From positions 1 to 57,737 of the forward strand of contig JAILLF010000046.1 of NCBI GenBank assembly GCA_024693365.1: DNA of 57,737 nt, written 5' to 3'. Made by a program: the position numbers and the translations under genes. This document shows, piece by piece, positions 9,192 to 17,713 of this stretch. Source of the stretch: Acetatifactor sp. Its GTDB lineage: Bacteria > Bacillota > Clostridia > Lachnospirales > Lachnospiraceae. Numbering within the stretch: the stretch's first letter is position 1; each line of letters opens with the position of its first letter. The notes under the pieces are model-generated. The model was not told where the DNA came from and made no database searches. It saw nothing but the letters and a program-made list of their open reading frames with translations.

Positions 9192-10124
9192 TCATCTCTC
9201 CTTTAGTCCCAGCAATTTCTCCGCCTGGGCGGTGATGCCCTCCACGATTTCCCGACACGTCATTTCTTTCGAAATCAGCCCTGCAATCTGCCCCGCCATC
9301 AACGTTCCGTTCACCACGTCACCGTCGATCACGGCCGCGCGAAGGGATCCGAGCGTCAGCTTCTCCAACTCCATAAAGTCCGCGCCCTCCTTTTCCAGCT
9401 TCAGGTACTCTCTTGTCATCTTGTTGCGGATGCATCTTACCGGATGCCCTGTTGACATACCCGTCACGGCAGAGTCCACGTCCTTCGCCTTTATAATTTT
9501 CTCCTTGTAATTCTCATGCACGATGGATTCCTTTGCTGCCACAAAAATCGTTCCCATCTGTACTGCCTCGGCGCCCAGCATCCTTGCTGCCGCAAGGCCT
9601 CTTCCGTCTGCAATGCCGCCTGCCGCAATAACAGGGATTTTAACTGCATCTACCACCTGCGGCACCAACGCAAACGTGGTCGTCGAGCCAATGTGCCCGC
9701 CGCTTTCCGTTCCTTCCGCGACAACCGCGTCAGCCCCGGCGCGCTCCATAAGCTTTGCCATTGCAACGCTTGCAACAACCGGGATCACCTTGACTCCCGC
9801 CTCTTTCCAAAGCCCCATGAACTTGGCAGGATTCCCGGCACCCGTCGTCACGACCTGAACGCCCTCCTCCACGACAACCCGTGCCACGTCCTCCGCATTA
9901 GGATTCAAAAGCATTACGTTCACGCCAAAAGGCCGGTCCGTCAGCGCCTTACACTTGCGGATCTCCTCTCGCACGAGCTCCCACGGCATGGACGCTGCTC
10001 CAATGATTCCAAGCCCGCCCGCATTTGAGACTGCCGCGGCCAGATGATGCTCAGCCACCCATGCCATGCCCCCCTGTAAGATCGGACGTTCAATCCCTAA
10101 AAGCTGCGTTATCCTCGTCTTCAT
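9192..10124 (-). CDS. fabK: Enoyl-ACP reductase II (FMN-dependent)
   Basis: A 310-residue FMN-containing TIM-barrel enoyl reductase of the nitronate monooxygenase superfamily. It catalyses the last FASII reduction with NAD(P)H and replaces the triclosan-sensitive FabI. Visible are the N-terminal ITQLLGIERPILQGGMAWVA, VVAEGTESGGHIG and IPVIAAGGIADGRG, followed by AVQMGTIFVAAKES. FabK is the usual isozyme in streptococci and many clostridia. The start is 2 nt after the acpP stop, so the two genes are tightly coupled. Confidence 0.95.
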   Translation of the reverse strand: MKTRITQLLGIERPILQGGMAWVAEHHLAAAVSNAGGLGIIGAASMPWELVREEIRKCKALTDRPFGVNVMLLNPNAEDVARVVVEEGVQVVTTGAGNPAKFMGLWKEAGVKVIPVVASVAMAKLMERAGADAVVAEGTESGGHIGSTTTFALVPQVVDAVKIPVIAAGGIADGRGLAAARMLGAEAVQMGTIFVAAKESIVHENYKEKIIKAKDVDSAVTGMSTGHPVRCIRNKMTREYLKLEKEGADFMELEKLTLGSLRAAVIDGDVVNGTLMAGQIAGLISKEMTCREIVEGITAQAEKLLGLKER

Positions 10125-10125
10125 C

Positions 10126-10359
10126 TTATGCTTCCACGCCCTTCTCCTTCAGATACTCTATCACTGATCCGACCGTCGTCACCTTTTCAAGGTCTTCCGA
10201 AGGGATCTCAATCTCAAACGCTTCCTCGATTGCCATGGCAAGTTCAAACAAATCCAGGGAGTCTGCAGACAGATCCTCCTTGAATCTCGTCTTCTCCGTG
10301 ATCTCCATCCCCTCAACGCTAAGCTGCTCCTCAATGATCTCAATGATTTTTTCCAGCAT
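10126..10359 (-). CDS. acpP: Acyl carrier protein
   Basis: A 77-residue acidic carrier protein. The 4'-phosphopantetheine Ser is in LSADSLDLFELAMAIEE. The start is ATG 10359 (MLEKIIEII) with GGAGGTGG 6 nt upstream; a longer frame to 10395 reads through the ribosome site and is not used. It is the promoter-proximal gene of the operon, directly under the FabT-like operators. Confidence 0.96.
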   Translation of the reverse strand: MLEKIIEIIEEQLSVEGMEITEKTRFKEDLSADSLDLFELAMAIEEAFEIEIPSEDLEKVTTVGSVIEYLKEKGVEA

Positions 10360-10383
10360 TTCTTTCCACCTCCGCCATGTTTG

Positions 10384-10456
10384 TTTGAATTTCAAGTATT
10401 TTGATTATCAAATTATCAACAGTTAGAATCCTACCAGAATTTAGTTTGATTGTCAA
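10384..10456. promoter_or_regulatory. Cluster of FabT-like operators
   Basis: Three near-palindromic TTTGA..TCAAA boxes flank the acpP promoter: 10384-10396 (TTTGAATTTCAAG), 10400-10412 (TTTGATTATCAAA) and 10445-10456 (TTTGATTGTCAA). The third overlaps the -35 element and the first two lie just downstream of the -10, so a bound repressor would block transcription. The middle box matches the TTTGATTATCAAA-type operator known for FabT in lactic acid bacteria. The presumed repressor is encoded at 1976-2428, so autoregulation is expected. Confidence 0.8.
10428..10456 (-). promoter_or_regulatory. Sigma-A promoter of the fab operon
   Basis: On the minus strand TTGACA (10451-10456) is followed after 17 bp by TAGGAT (10428-10433). 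The -35 is perfect and the spacing ideal. Transcription would start about 60 nt before acpP, leaving a short leader that contains two FabT-like boxes. Confidence 0.85.
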
Positions 10457-10471
10457 GATATTTTCAACAAA

Positions 10472-10504
10472 AAAAGCGTAGCCTCGCACAGAGGCCACGC
10501 TTTT
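10472..10504 (-). terminator. Terminator of the 864-residue protein gene
   Basis: GCGTAGCCTC (476-485 past 10000) pairs with GAGGCCACGC (10491-10500), with one A-C mismatch and a 5-nt loop, flanked by A and T runs on both sides. On the minus strand a run of seven T follows. It insulates the Hint operon from the fab promoter. Confidence 0.85.
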
Positions 10505-10525
10505 CCTCTCATACGTTAAATTCTT

Positions 10526-13120
10526 TTATGAAACCGCCGGAGCCCCGTTCAAATGATTATCCAATTTCTTTTGATCATCCAGCCACTTCTGAGGCGGATT
10601 ATTCAGCATTTTCAAGAACGGAATACATTGATTCTCAACATAGACCTCTTGGGGAGATTTCGTCGGTTTTCTGTGAATAAATAGCGTCACGAAAGCGAAC
10701 ACTATGCCGGCAACGGCTGCCACAACGCCGATTACCGGAACGACGGAGCAAACTTCAATGCCAAGCAAGCCCGCAATTCCCGCACCAGCTTCCGCCAAGA
10801 AAGCAATTCCGTTGGCCACCGTTTCCAAAATGTCAAAAACCTTTAATGCCGTCGGCTGACCGGTTGCGAAATCCTTGGCCACTTCAAACGCCGTACAAAC
10901 ACAAGCAGCTCCCATGGCTATGATTGTCATTCCCTTTGCAAACATGTCGCTTACCCTTGAAATCTTAGTCCATACGGATGAAACGGCTTCGACCCCGCCT
11001 TCCGCCTCAGCAACGGCCGCACCGGCCACTTCTCCCGCCTTGGAAAGTCCGGGAATCTTTACGCCAGCCATTTCTTCATCGAGCTCCACCACGGCTTTTT
11101 CAGCTGACTCGATGATCTCACCGCCTCTTAACGCCTCGTTAATCGACTGATCTGCCTTAATAAGGTTTTCCATGGTAGATTCCGCTGAAGCAACTTTATC
11201 AACTGCCATCCACTTACTTACGTCATTGAATATGTTTGCCACAATGTCGACTGTGCCTGCTACGGCGGCAATTTTCTCCTGCTTTTCCAAAGTGTCCCAC
11301 TTAAATAGCGTTTTAATGGAAAGGTATGCACCAAGCCCGTATAATGCTATTGTCATGCCTCTCGCGATATTTTTCAATTTTGGATTCTTATTCAGGAACG
11401 TGTTGATTCTGTCGGCAACGGGAAGTTTTCCCAAATCCAATAATGTGTCGAGGCTATCTGCAATGATGCTTTCCAGGGCATCGGTAAGCGCCTTAACCGA
11501 ATCCGTCTTATATTCATCCATCAGATTCTGTATTTCGTCTTTCGCCTTCGCACGTATTTCATCGCTCCAGCTGCCACCCCCGTTGATCATGGTTTCGATA
11601 TACTGTTTCATGAATTCCGTCAAGAACTCCTGGTATTCCTGCTTATCGCTTGCCGTGTAGTTTCCCATCACTTCACCCAAGCGATAATTAGTGACCTTCA
11701 AATACAGTGCGGTGGAATAAGTGATTTTTTCTCCGCTTTTCAGTTCCACGCTGTCTTTCGGATCCAATGCATGCAAAATGGAACAGAGCTGAGTGAGTCT
11801 CTTTCTTCCGTCCAAGGTGTTCTGCAGGGCCAATCCCGCCAATGTAAAGGGCGTGGTGCAATACTTAAAAAGCTTTACGGCCCACGCGTCTGGTTCATCC
11901 TCCAAATAAGGCTTTAATTCCGGAACGCAGCTAATAAAGGCACTGTCCGTCATTGCGGCACTTGCCAAATTATATCCCTTGTCCTTGGCAAAGCATTTAT
12001 CGTCCGTCCCCTTCCAAAAATAATTTAGCTTCGTCTCGTACCCTTCGACGTCGTCAAAATGCTTCTTGATCTCCGGCGCGTCGCTTTTAGAAAATGCCTG
12101 CGTCAGATAACCTAAGTTAAATTTCTCTAACAGGAAGTTTTTGACGTCGGCATTATTCAGCATCGCGACGTCGTCGTTAGATAGATCTAATCCCGGACCA
12201 ACGTTGGGCTTGTTTTCCCCATACCATTGCCGCTGCTCATCCGGAATGGCATAAAGCATCAGGTTTTTCAGCTTTGCAAAACTCAATTCGTGAAGATTAT
12301 CCATGTCGGGCGTGGGTATGGTGAACAGTTCTTCCACCGACAACCCGACTGCACCTTTCAGCGTAATGGCACCCATGAGGCTCTCTGGAATCTTTGCGGA
12401 CGCGGATTTTAACCCCGGTCCCTGGGCAGGTTTTAAGGCAGCGTATGCCTTGACGGAATTTTTAAGTCGTTCTACGTGGGTCGGATCACAATACGTGCCC
12501 CTCACGTCATGCAATTTGCTTCGATCGCTCGGATCTTCCGGATTGTACTCACTCACGTGCCCCGTGATCGTACTGTAATTCATCGAAAATAACAAATCAC
12601 CACAGATCCACGGCGTTATTTTATAACTGCAAAGCATCTGGCTTGATTCAAACTGTACGCTGAGAATTTCATGCTGTTGCTCATCCTGCGCAAGCACAAA
12701 CGTAAGCGTTGTGGAATCATTGATGAGTTGGGTCTGATCATCGTGTCCCGGAACCATGAACTGTCCAAACGCATGCCAGTTTCCATCATCATCCGGCGTA
12801 AAGCCCACTTCCAGATGGATCCATTCCTCATTATCTACGGTGAGTTCGTAATCGATCAGGGCACTTGCCTTAAATGCGATCACTTTGCCGTTCGTCCTTA
12901 CCACGCCTCTGCCCATCAAGCCGTGATAGAACAGATTCAATACACCTTCTTCCACTTCCCGGTTCTCATTTTGTCTCTGCCAGAAATAGCGTTTGCCCTC
13001 GCGATAGGTCTCCACAGCTTTGCCGTCCAACAAGATCTGATGATCCACAAGCGCAATTTCCTTTACGGCTAAAACCTCTTCTTCATTGACGGGGCTTAAA
13101 ACTAGTTTTGGTACTAACAT
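10526..13120 (-). CDS. Unrecognised 864-residue protein with hydrophobic C-terminal segments
   Basis: I do not recognise this family. The first 210 residues look beta-rich (WIHLEVGFTPDDDGNWHAFG). The middle is helical and charged. The last 280 residues alternate amphipathic helices with hydrophobic stretches at about 586-604, 727-746, 768-788 and 790-816 (PVIGVVAAVAGIVFAFVTLF), Gly/Ala-rich as in membrane-inserting helices. There is no signal peptide. It lies 16 nt after the Hint-domain gene, with GGAGGAAGAAAG before the ATG, so both are one operon. A membrane-active effector or an envelope-associated protein is possible, but this is inference from composition only. It follows the same codon-context rule as its neighbours, so it does not look newly acquired. 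Confidence 0.8.
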   Translation of the reverse strand: MLVPKLVLSPVNEEEVLAVKEIALVDHQILLDGKAVETYREGKRYFWQRQNENREVEEGVLNLFYHGLMGRGVVRTNGKVIAFKASALIDYELTVDNEEWIHLEVGFTPDDDGNWHAFGQFMVPGHDDQTQLINDSTTLTFVLAQDEQQHEILSVQFESSQMLCSYKITPWICGDLLFSMNYSTITGHVSEYNPEDPSDRSKLHDVRGTYCDPTHVERLKNSVKAYAALKPAQGPGLKSASAKIPESLMGAITLKGAVGLSVEELFTIPTPDMDNLHELSFAKLKNLMLYAIPDEQRQWYGENKPNVGPGLDLSNDDVAMLNNADVKNFLLEKFNLGYLTQAFSKSDAPEIKKHFDDVEGYETKLNYFWKGTDDKCFAKDKGYNLASAAMTDSAFISCVPELKPYLEDEPDAWAVKLFKYCTTPFTLAGLALQNTLDGRKRLTQLCSILHALDPKDSVELKSGEKITYSTALYLKVTNYRLGEVMGNYTASDKQEYQEFLTEFMKQYIETMINGGGSWSDEIRAKAKDEIQNLMDEYKTDSVKALTDALESIIADSLDTLLDLGKLPVADRINTFLNKNPKLKNIARGMTIALYGLGAYLSIKTLFKWDTLEKQEKIAAVAGTVDIVANIFNDVSKWMAVDKVASAESTMENLIKADQSINEALRGGEIIESAEKAVVELDEEMAGVKIPGLSKAGEVAGAAVAEAEGGVEAVSSVWTKISRVSDMFAKGMTIIAMGAACVCTAFEVAKDFATGQPTALKVFDILETVANGIAFLAEAGAGIAGLLGIEVCSVVPVIGVVAAVAGIVFAFVTLFIHRKPTKSPQEVYVENQCIPFLKMLNNPPQKWLDDQKKLDNHLNGAPAVS

Positions 13121-13136
13121 CTTTCTTCCTCCTTTT

Positions 13137-14654
13137 TTATAATCGCATTAGCAAGCCATCCACGGAAGCATCTCCAAATACCTTTCGGAACAAAACCTCG
13201 TTCTCCCTAAACAAGTCCCAAAACCGAAGTTGTTCAGCCCTTGACATGTTCTTTTTTATATTTGAAAGAATACTTTCCGTAGTGACCTCGGGATAACAAA
13301 GCAAGCACAAAAAATCATTAGCAAAATAGGAGTCATATCCCTCTGAAAAATGTAAGTCGTACCCTTCAAAGCACTCGTCTCCGGCATCTTGGAAGCGGAT
13401 CTCATGTACAAGAACCTTCTCAATCTTTAGTTTTCCGTCTTCCGTGCCTCGATATTTCCATACGCGGTCTCCAACCTCCAACTGTTTCACCATTACGTTG
13501 GGATTGATCTCCATAGTCAGCTCCGGATCAAGGCTGCACCATCCCCTGTCAGTCATTAGGGCGTGTTCATACGTCACGCGGAGTTTTTCATCGTTTATGC
13601 CATATGTTTTTTTTACGTACGGATTATAGATTTTCTCGCTAGAACAAACGGATACCGTTCCCATCCCGTTCAGAACCTCATCTCCCGCCTTCACGTCCTG
13701 CACCGGTTTCGTGTTTCCGTCCTTCATCCGGATCAGCGTGTCTTTTAGAACGCAACCCGAGGGCGAAGGATCAGTTCTTTCCGTATTATCCGGAGATTTA
13801 CCACTTCTCATGGAATACCGAGCCGGACCGTCAGCGGATTGTATCCAGTTCCATGCGTCCTTACCATATTCGTATCGATAGCGCGTAACGTATCCCATAA
13901 TGGGTGCCCCAGACGAGGTACAGTCTATTACTTCCCGTGACTTATACTTATATGGGCCATACTTTGCCGCCAGAGCGCCATCAACCATGGGCTTTAAGTT
14001 CGCGTATACGGTTCCGGATTGATGGAAATTATCATGAAACGAAGAAAACCAATCGAAGGATTTATAATCTTTCTCCACCACCTGTTTCGCCTTGGGATGA
14101 TCCATCCAAGCTTTTGTGACGGCATCCGAAGATGCTCCAGACGGATCAAGTACGTCCGTCAGATCCAGGAAAAGAATTGCCGGAATATAATTTCCGATCT
14201 TATCGCATTCAAGCATAAAACCATTGATAAACTCCGTTTTGGTTCCATAATCCACAAGTTCCGAAAGACTTTCTTCCTGATTATCCAACGCTGCGGAAAG
14301 GTTTAACTGGTACAACAAGTAATCCATCATAAACCACAGTCCAACGGTTGCCCCATTATTCCTCAGCCAATCATCCGTGCTTGCTTCGGATACGTTGCAA
14401 ACGGTTTTAGAAAACCCCCTTGTAGTATTCATGGAAATCAAAAACGTCACGTATTTCACGGCGAGCTCATTTAGACTTCCTTGGGCTTCGTCATGATAAT
14501 ATTGCAGATACCGTGCAGGCGATTCATGGCAAAAAAATACGCGCTTGACGTTTTCGTTACAGCCTTCGATCGCATTCATAAGCTTTTGAATCAATTCCTT
14601 GGCCGGAACTTCATGAACCGATTTGATAATACCCATCATTTCGTCAATTTTCAT
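13137..14654 (-). CDS. Protein with C-terminal Hint (hedgehog/intein-type) autoprocessing domain
   Basis: A 505-residue protein. Residues 1-300 are unrecognised. From Cys301 a Hint domain runs to about 452: block A is SGCVLKDTLIRMKDGNTKPV then VKAGDEVLNG, block B is RVTYEHALMTDRGW with Thr361 and His364, and block F-like sequence is FSEGYDSYFANDFL. Hint domains cleave the peptide bond before the Cys through a thioester. The domain lacks the terminal Asn followed by Cys/Ser/Thr of splicing inteins and has a 50-residue helical tail, so N-terminal cleavage rather than splicing is predicted. It is the first gene of a two-gene operon, with RBS GGAGGAGG. Confidence 0.82.
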   Translation of the reverse strand: MKIDEMMGIIKSVHEVPAKELIQKLMNAIEGCNENVKRVFFCHESPARYLQYYHDEAQGSLNELAVKYVTFLISMNTTRGFSKTVCNVSEASTDDWLRNNGATVGLWFMMDYLLYQLNLSAALDNQEESLSELVDYGTKTEFINGFMLECDKIGNYIPAILFLDLTDVLDPSGASSDAVTKAWMDHPKAKQVVEKDYKSFDWFSSFHDNFHQSGTVYANLKPMVDGALAAKYGPYKYKSREVIDCTSSGAPIMGYVTRYRYEYGKDAWNWIQSADGPARYSMRSGKSPDNTERTDPSPSGCVLKDTLIRMKDGNTKPVQDVKAGDEVLNGMGTVSVCSSEKIYNPYVKKTYGINDEKLRVTYEHALMTDRGWCSLDPELTMEINPNVMVKQLEVGDRVWKYRGTEDGKLKIEKVLVHEIRFQDAGDECFEGYDLHFSEGYDSYFANDFLCLLCYPEVTTESILSNIKKNMSRAEQLRFWDLFRENEVLFRKVFGDASVDGLLMRL

Positions 14655-15176
14655 TTTCCTCCTCCATTCCTCTACCTTACCATTTTCCGCACTTTCTCAT
14701 GCTTTTTAACATATTCCCCAATTTTGCATGCAAAAAATAGCAAGTTTCCAGCTGTACGGAAACTCATTACTGTTTTAGTCTATCATTTTCATTCCGAATT
14801 GTATAGATTATTTCTAAGAATAATGCTTTTTTAAGAAATCTTTTATCCTTTTTTTACACCATTTCTGATTTTATCGCTTCCCATTATGTTTTTCGTGTTC
14901 TTTTTAAGGTTTCCATTTATCATTTTAATATAACATTTTAATAAAATCTTCTTTTGTTTTACTGATTTTACAGTTTCCTTTAGTAGCTTAAAAATTCTTG
15001 CCATCTCATTAAATTTACATAATACTGACTATTATTTCTTGTTTTTTCTTTATTTCACCCTCTGTTTGCATAACGGAAACCGCTTTATACGCGCCATAAA
15101 TCCGATTCTTGTTTGACATTTTATCAGTTTCCATCATTTAGAACAAGAAACAGATAATTTCTGTTCCATCGAACGC
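14655..15176. other. AT-rich gene-free region with recurrent GTTTCC motif
   Basis: About 520 nt of AT-rich DNA upstream of the Hint operon, with no supported gene. The hexamer GTTTCC or its complement occurs six times: 14744, 14758 (reverse), 14909, 14973, 15075 (reverse) and 15127. The first two form an inverted repeat, GTTTCC-N8-GGAAAC, about 90 nt upstream of the start codon. They could be binding sites of a regulator of the operon. Confidence 0.5.
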
Positions 15177-15216
15177 AAAAAGGCATTCACCGCAGTTTCA
15201 CGGTAAATGCCTTTTT
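15177..15216 (-). terminator. Terminator of the M48 peptidase gene
   Basis: AAAAAGGCATTCACCG (15177-15192) pairs with CGGTAAATGCCTTTTT (15201-15216), with one mismatch and an 8-nt loop. T runs occur on both strands. It lies 22 nt past the stop codon. Confidence 0.88.
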
Positions 15217-15237
15217 CTTAGTACACTTATCTTTAAG

Positions 15238-16401
15238 TTATAGATTTAACAATTGTTTCTTCTTCGCGTCGAATTCTTCCTGAGTGATGATGCCGTCATC
15301 GAGGAGCGCCTTGTACTTTCTAATCTCAGCTGCTATGTCCACGCCATCAGCAGGTGCGCTCGCGGGAGCTTCTGCAGTATGGGCCGGCTCATCCTCCTTC
15401 TTTTTCATGAACGGCGAAGTAATCTTAGAGAAATCAAAGAGCGGTTTACTCTCTCCGTCACTTGAACTATCCATGTCAAAGCCAAAGAACTGCTTTAAGC
15501 CACTGCCTTCCTTTGCCTTCTCTTCAGGCTTGTCCTTGCCAAAGTCATCCCTGCCAAACACGTCGTTACCAAACGTATCATCGTCATCTGACGTGGGCGC
15601 CTGATCGTAGGTGCCATCCATAATCTTCTTAAACTGATCACTCTGCGCCCACTCAATGCTCTCTAATGCCCTAACCGCCGTCAGCGGATGGGATTTGGTG
15701 CTCAAGGTAAGGAACTCCAGCGTCTTGTCCCAGGTAGAGTTCTTCACGATCTCACGATACTCCTCAGCCTGCTTCAGAAACTCATCCTTGCTGATCACGC
15801 CCTGCACGTTCTTGTCAAGACCGGCAAAGCGCATGCACACCTCTGACATCTTATCGGCGGATCCGTCGTAGATCACGGCTGCCCTGTCTGCCGAAAGCTC
15901 ACTGCAACGCATCCAATAATAGAACGCGATCATGAGAGGCATGGTGAGCAGACCGGAACGCATGATGGACGACGTGGAATTCAAAAGGATCCGTCCCATT
16001 GTGGAATACAGCACGTGATGACATGCAATGTGACCGCACTCGTGTGCCAGCACCGTGGGGATCAGTTCCTCCGGCATGGTGTCCAAAAGTCCGGAAGTGA
16101 TCACGATAAACGGCGTCGTGTCGCCATAAGTATATGCATTGGGATTGACGTTCAGTTCCAGATAGAGGTCCGGCACGTCGATGCCAAGCTTCTCGCAGAT
16201 GGGCGGAAGCATGTTGTAATACTGGGGCAGCTGATTCTCACTGATGCGGATCCTGCCGGACATGTTCAGAATACGGAACTGCCGTTCATTCCAGATCTTC
16301 ATCAAAGCCTTCATCAACTGCTGAAAGCCCGGAATCGCCTTTAATGCATTCAGTGCCGCCTTATCAGACTCATGAACGTAATAAGATGAATCAATTGCCA
16401 T
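15238..16401 (-). CDS. M48 family zinc metallopeptidase with SHOCT domain
   Basis: A 387-residue protein. The zinc motif is VLAHECGHIACHH (HExxH) at about residue 140, with the third ligand in the downstream CSELSADRAAV block. Residues 1-120 form the usual helical lead-in. A low-complexity Asp/Phe/Gly region with repeated FG-DDFG units spans about 270-300. The C-terminus (IRKYKALLDDGIITQEEFDA) is a SHOCT domain, a short oligomerisation module. It has little of the membrane anchoring seen in HtpX, so it is more like the soluble YggG-like class. The start has GGAGGAGGG 8 nt upstream. The substrate is unknown; protein quality control is the usual inference. Confidence 0.88.
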   Translation of the reverse strand: MAIDSSYYVHESDKAALNALKAIPGFQQLMKALMKIWNERQFRILNMSGRIRISENQLPQYYNMLPPICEKLGIDVPDLYLELNVNPNAYTYGDTTPFIVITSGLLDTMPEELIPTVLAHECGHIACHHVLYSTMGRILLNSTSSIMRSGLLTMPLMIAFYYWMRCSELSADRAAVIYDGSADKMSEVCMRFAGLDKNVQGVISKDEFLKQAEEYREIVKNSTWDKTLEFLTLSTKSHPLTAVRALESIEWAQSDQFKKIMDGTYDQAPTSDDDDTFGNDVFGRDDFGKDKPEEKAKEGSGLKQFFGFDMDSSSDGESKPLFDFSKITSPFMKKKEDEPAHTAEAPASAPADGVDIAAEIRKYKALLDDGIITQEEFDAKKKQLLNL

Positions 16402-16480
16402 AATAATACCCTCCTCCGTGATATTTAAATTATAATCATTTTAACATTTTTCATGCAGGTAAGCAAGAAATTCCTTTGTC

Positions 16481-16543
16481 AGACCTCCGGCAAAATCCCT
16501 TCATCAGCCCTTCATCAGGCCTCCGGCAAAAATCCCTTCATCG
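16481..16543. repeat. Imperfect 36-bp direct repeat between two genes
   Basis: Units beginning AGACCTCCGGCAAAA (16481) and AGGCCTCCGGCAAAA (about 16517), each followed by TCCCTTCATC, form an imperfect tandem pair in the 150-nt spacer before the M48 gene. Confidence 0.6.
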
Positions 16544-16551
16544 GATCTTCC

Positions 16552-16983
16552 TCAGGCCTCAAGCATACGGTCCTCCGTCAGTGCAGCGTCAGACATATAA
16601 TACTCCAGGCGACGGATCGCCTCGATCACTCTGCATCTAAGGCTTTCGATTTTGCTCTGAACGTAAACGTCCACAATGGGATTGTCCAGAATGAAATCAA
16701 AAGCAATGGCTGCATCGCCCAGACGCATGTAATCCACTTTTACGTAGTCCACGTTATTGCTGCGGAACCGCTGAAGGTTTCTCATGGCCTTCCTGATATG
16801 CTCATTGGCATCTTCCATCTTGGTTTGCTTGATCGTCGTTACGAAGATGCCGCCGCAAAAGATGTCAATGATGCCCCAACCCATGGCGCTGTCCAAATCT
16901 CTCTTTGCTGCCCTCAAATGCATCAATGCATAGTTTCCTGCATTCACTACGTCCATTTTTTGTACTTCGTAACCGATTCTCAT
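16552..16983 (-). CDS. Small helical protein of unknown function
   Basis: About 143 residues. I do not recognise the family. It starts MRIGYEVQKMDVVNAGNYAL and continues with amphipathic helices rich in Arg and Asp; a short hydrophobic patch (GWGIIDIFCGGIFVTTIKQ) could be buried or membrane-associated. I choose ATG 16983, which has AAGGGAG 6 nt upstream. An alternative ATG at 17016, 3 nt after GGAAGGAG, adds 11 residues. It lies upstream of the M48/SHOCT gene in the same direction, so the pair may be co-transcribed. Confidence 0.75.
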   Translation of the reverse strand: MRIGYEVQKMDVVNAGNYALMHLRAAKRDLDSAMGWGIIDIFCGGIFVTTIKQTKMEDANEHIRKAMRNLQRFRSNNVDYVKVDYMRLGDAAIAFDFILDNPIVDVYVQSKIESLRCRVIEAIRRLEYYMSDAALTEDRMLEA

Positions 16984-17155
16984 GGTAAACTCCCTTCTGG
17001 ATTCAAAAAGAACCATTGTCTCCTTCCTTATGGAATTATCATACCACGAAAATTTACCGGAATATATTGCAAAATAACCACGATAGCAGGAATTATCGTG
17101 CTTATGGTCATGCTTGCTTTTCTAACCATTTATTCAATATAATTTATACGTAAAT

Positions 17156-17192
17156 AAAAAGCGTTGAAATCTTCGGATTTCAACGCTTTTTT
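17156..17192 (-). terminator. Bidirectional terminator after the tRNA operon
   Basis: GCGTTGAAATC (17161-17171), loop TTCG, GATTTCAACGC (17176-17186), with A and T runs on both sides. It lies directly downstream of tRNA-Lys and upstream of the small helical protein gene. Confidence 0.9.
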
Positions 17193-17201
17193 CATCTGAA
17201 A

Positions 17202-17274
17202 TGAGGCATGGGGGATTCGAACCCCCGACAACTTGATTAAAAGTCAAGTGCTCTACCGACTGAGCTAATACCCC
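17202..17274 (-). tRNA. tRNA-Lys (TTT)
   Basis: Cloverleaf with anticodon loop CTTTTAA. Acceptor GGGGTAT pairs with ATGCCTC, and the T-arm is GGGGG-TTCGAAT-CCCCC. CCA is not encoded. Last tRNA of a four-gene transcription unit. Confidence 0.96.
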
Positions 17275-17309
17275 ACGTAATTTGCGTTACCATTATCTGG
17301 TAACGTAAG

Positions 17310-17381
17310 CAGGGCTAGCTGGATTCGAACCAGCGAATGCAGCAGTCAAAGTGCTGTGCCTTACCGCTTGGCGATAGCCCT
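17310..17381 (-). tRNA. tRNA-Gln (TTG)
   Basis: Anticodon loop CTTTGAC inside CAGCA/TGCTG. Acceptor AGGGCTA pairs with TAGCCCT, and the T-arm is GCTGG-TTCGAAT-CCAGC. Third tRNA of the operon. CCA not encoded. Confidence 0.96.
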
Positions 17382-17431
17382 ATGTGTTAGGCAGCAAGCG
17401 TGCCCTCAAAGACACAATCCCGTAATAAAAG

Positions 17432-17506
17432 GGTGGGTAAAGGGATTCGAACCCTTGGCCTCCAGAGCCACAATCTGGCGCGCTAACCAACTGCGCTATA
17501 CCCACC
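17432..17506 (-). tRNA. tRNA-His (GTG)
   Basis: Anticodon loop TTGTGGC inside CCAGA/TCTGG. Acceptor GTGGGTA pairs with TACCCAC. A genomically encoded G at -1 (position 17506) faces discriminator C, as expected for tRNA-His. Second tRNA of the operon. Confidence 0.96.
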
Positions 17507-17534
17507 ATAGTTGATCATTATAAACAGATCTCAA

Positions 17535-17608
<74 letters not shown>

Positions 17609-17642
17609 ACAATGCTCCGTCAGTATCAAACCGACGATGGAT

Positions 17643-17671
17643 ATTGTATCGTACTTGAGCCATTTTGTCAA
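17643..17671 (-). promoter_or_regulatory. Promoter of the Arg-His-Gln-Lys tRNA operon
   Basis: TTGACA (17666-17671 on the complement), 17-bp spacer, TACAAT (17643-17648). It lies 35 nt upstream of tRNA-Arg, so a short 5' leader would be removed by RNase P. Confidence 0.9.
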
Positions 17672-17713
17672 CTGTATTTATTTTATTTTTCCTACAATTT
17701 TTTCATTATTCTT

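Noticed and set aside
13300..13760. Splicing intein in the 505-residue protein
   Set aside because: The Hint block lacks the C-terminal Asn and the +1 Cys/Ser/Thr; what follows is a short helical tail. Only N-terminal cleavage is predicted.
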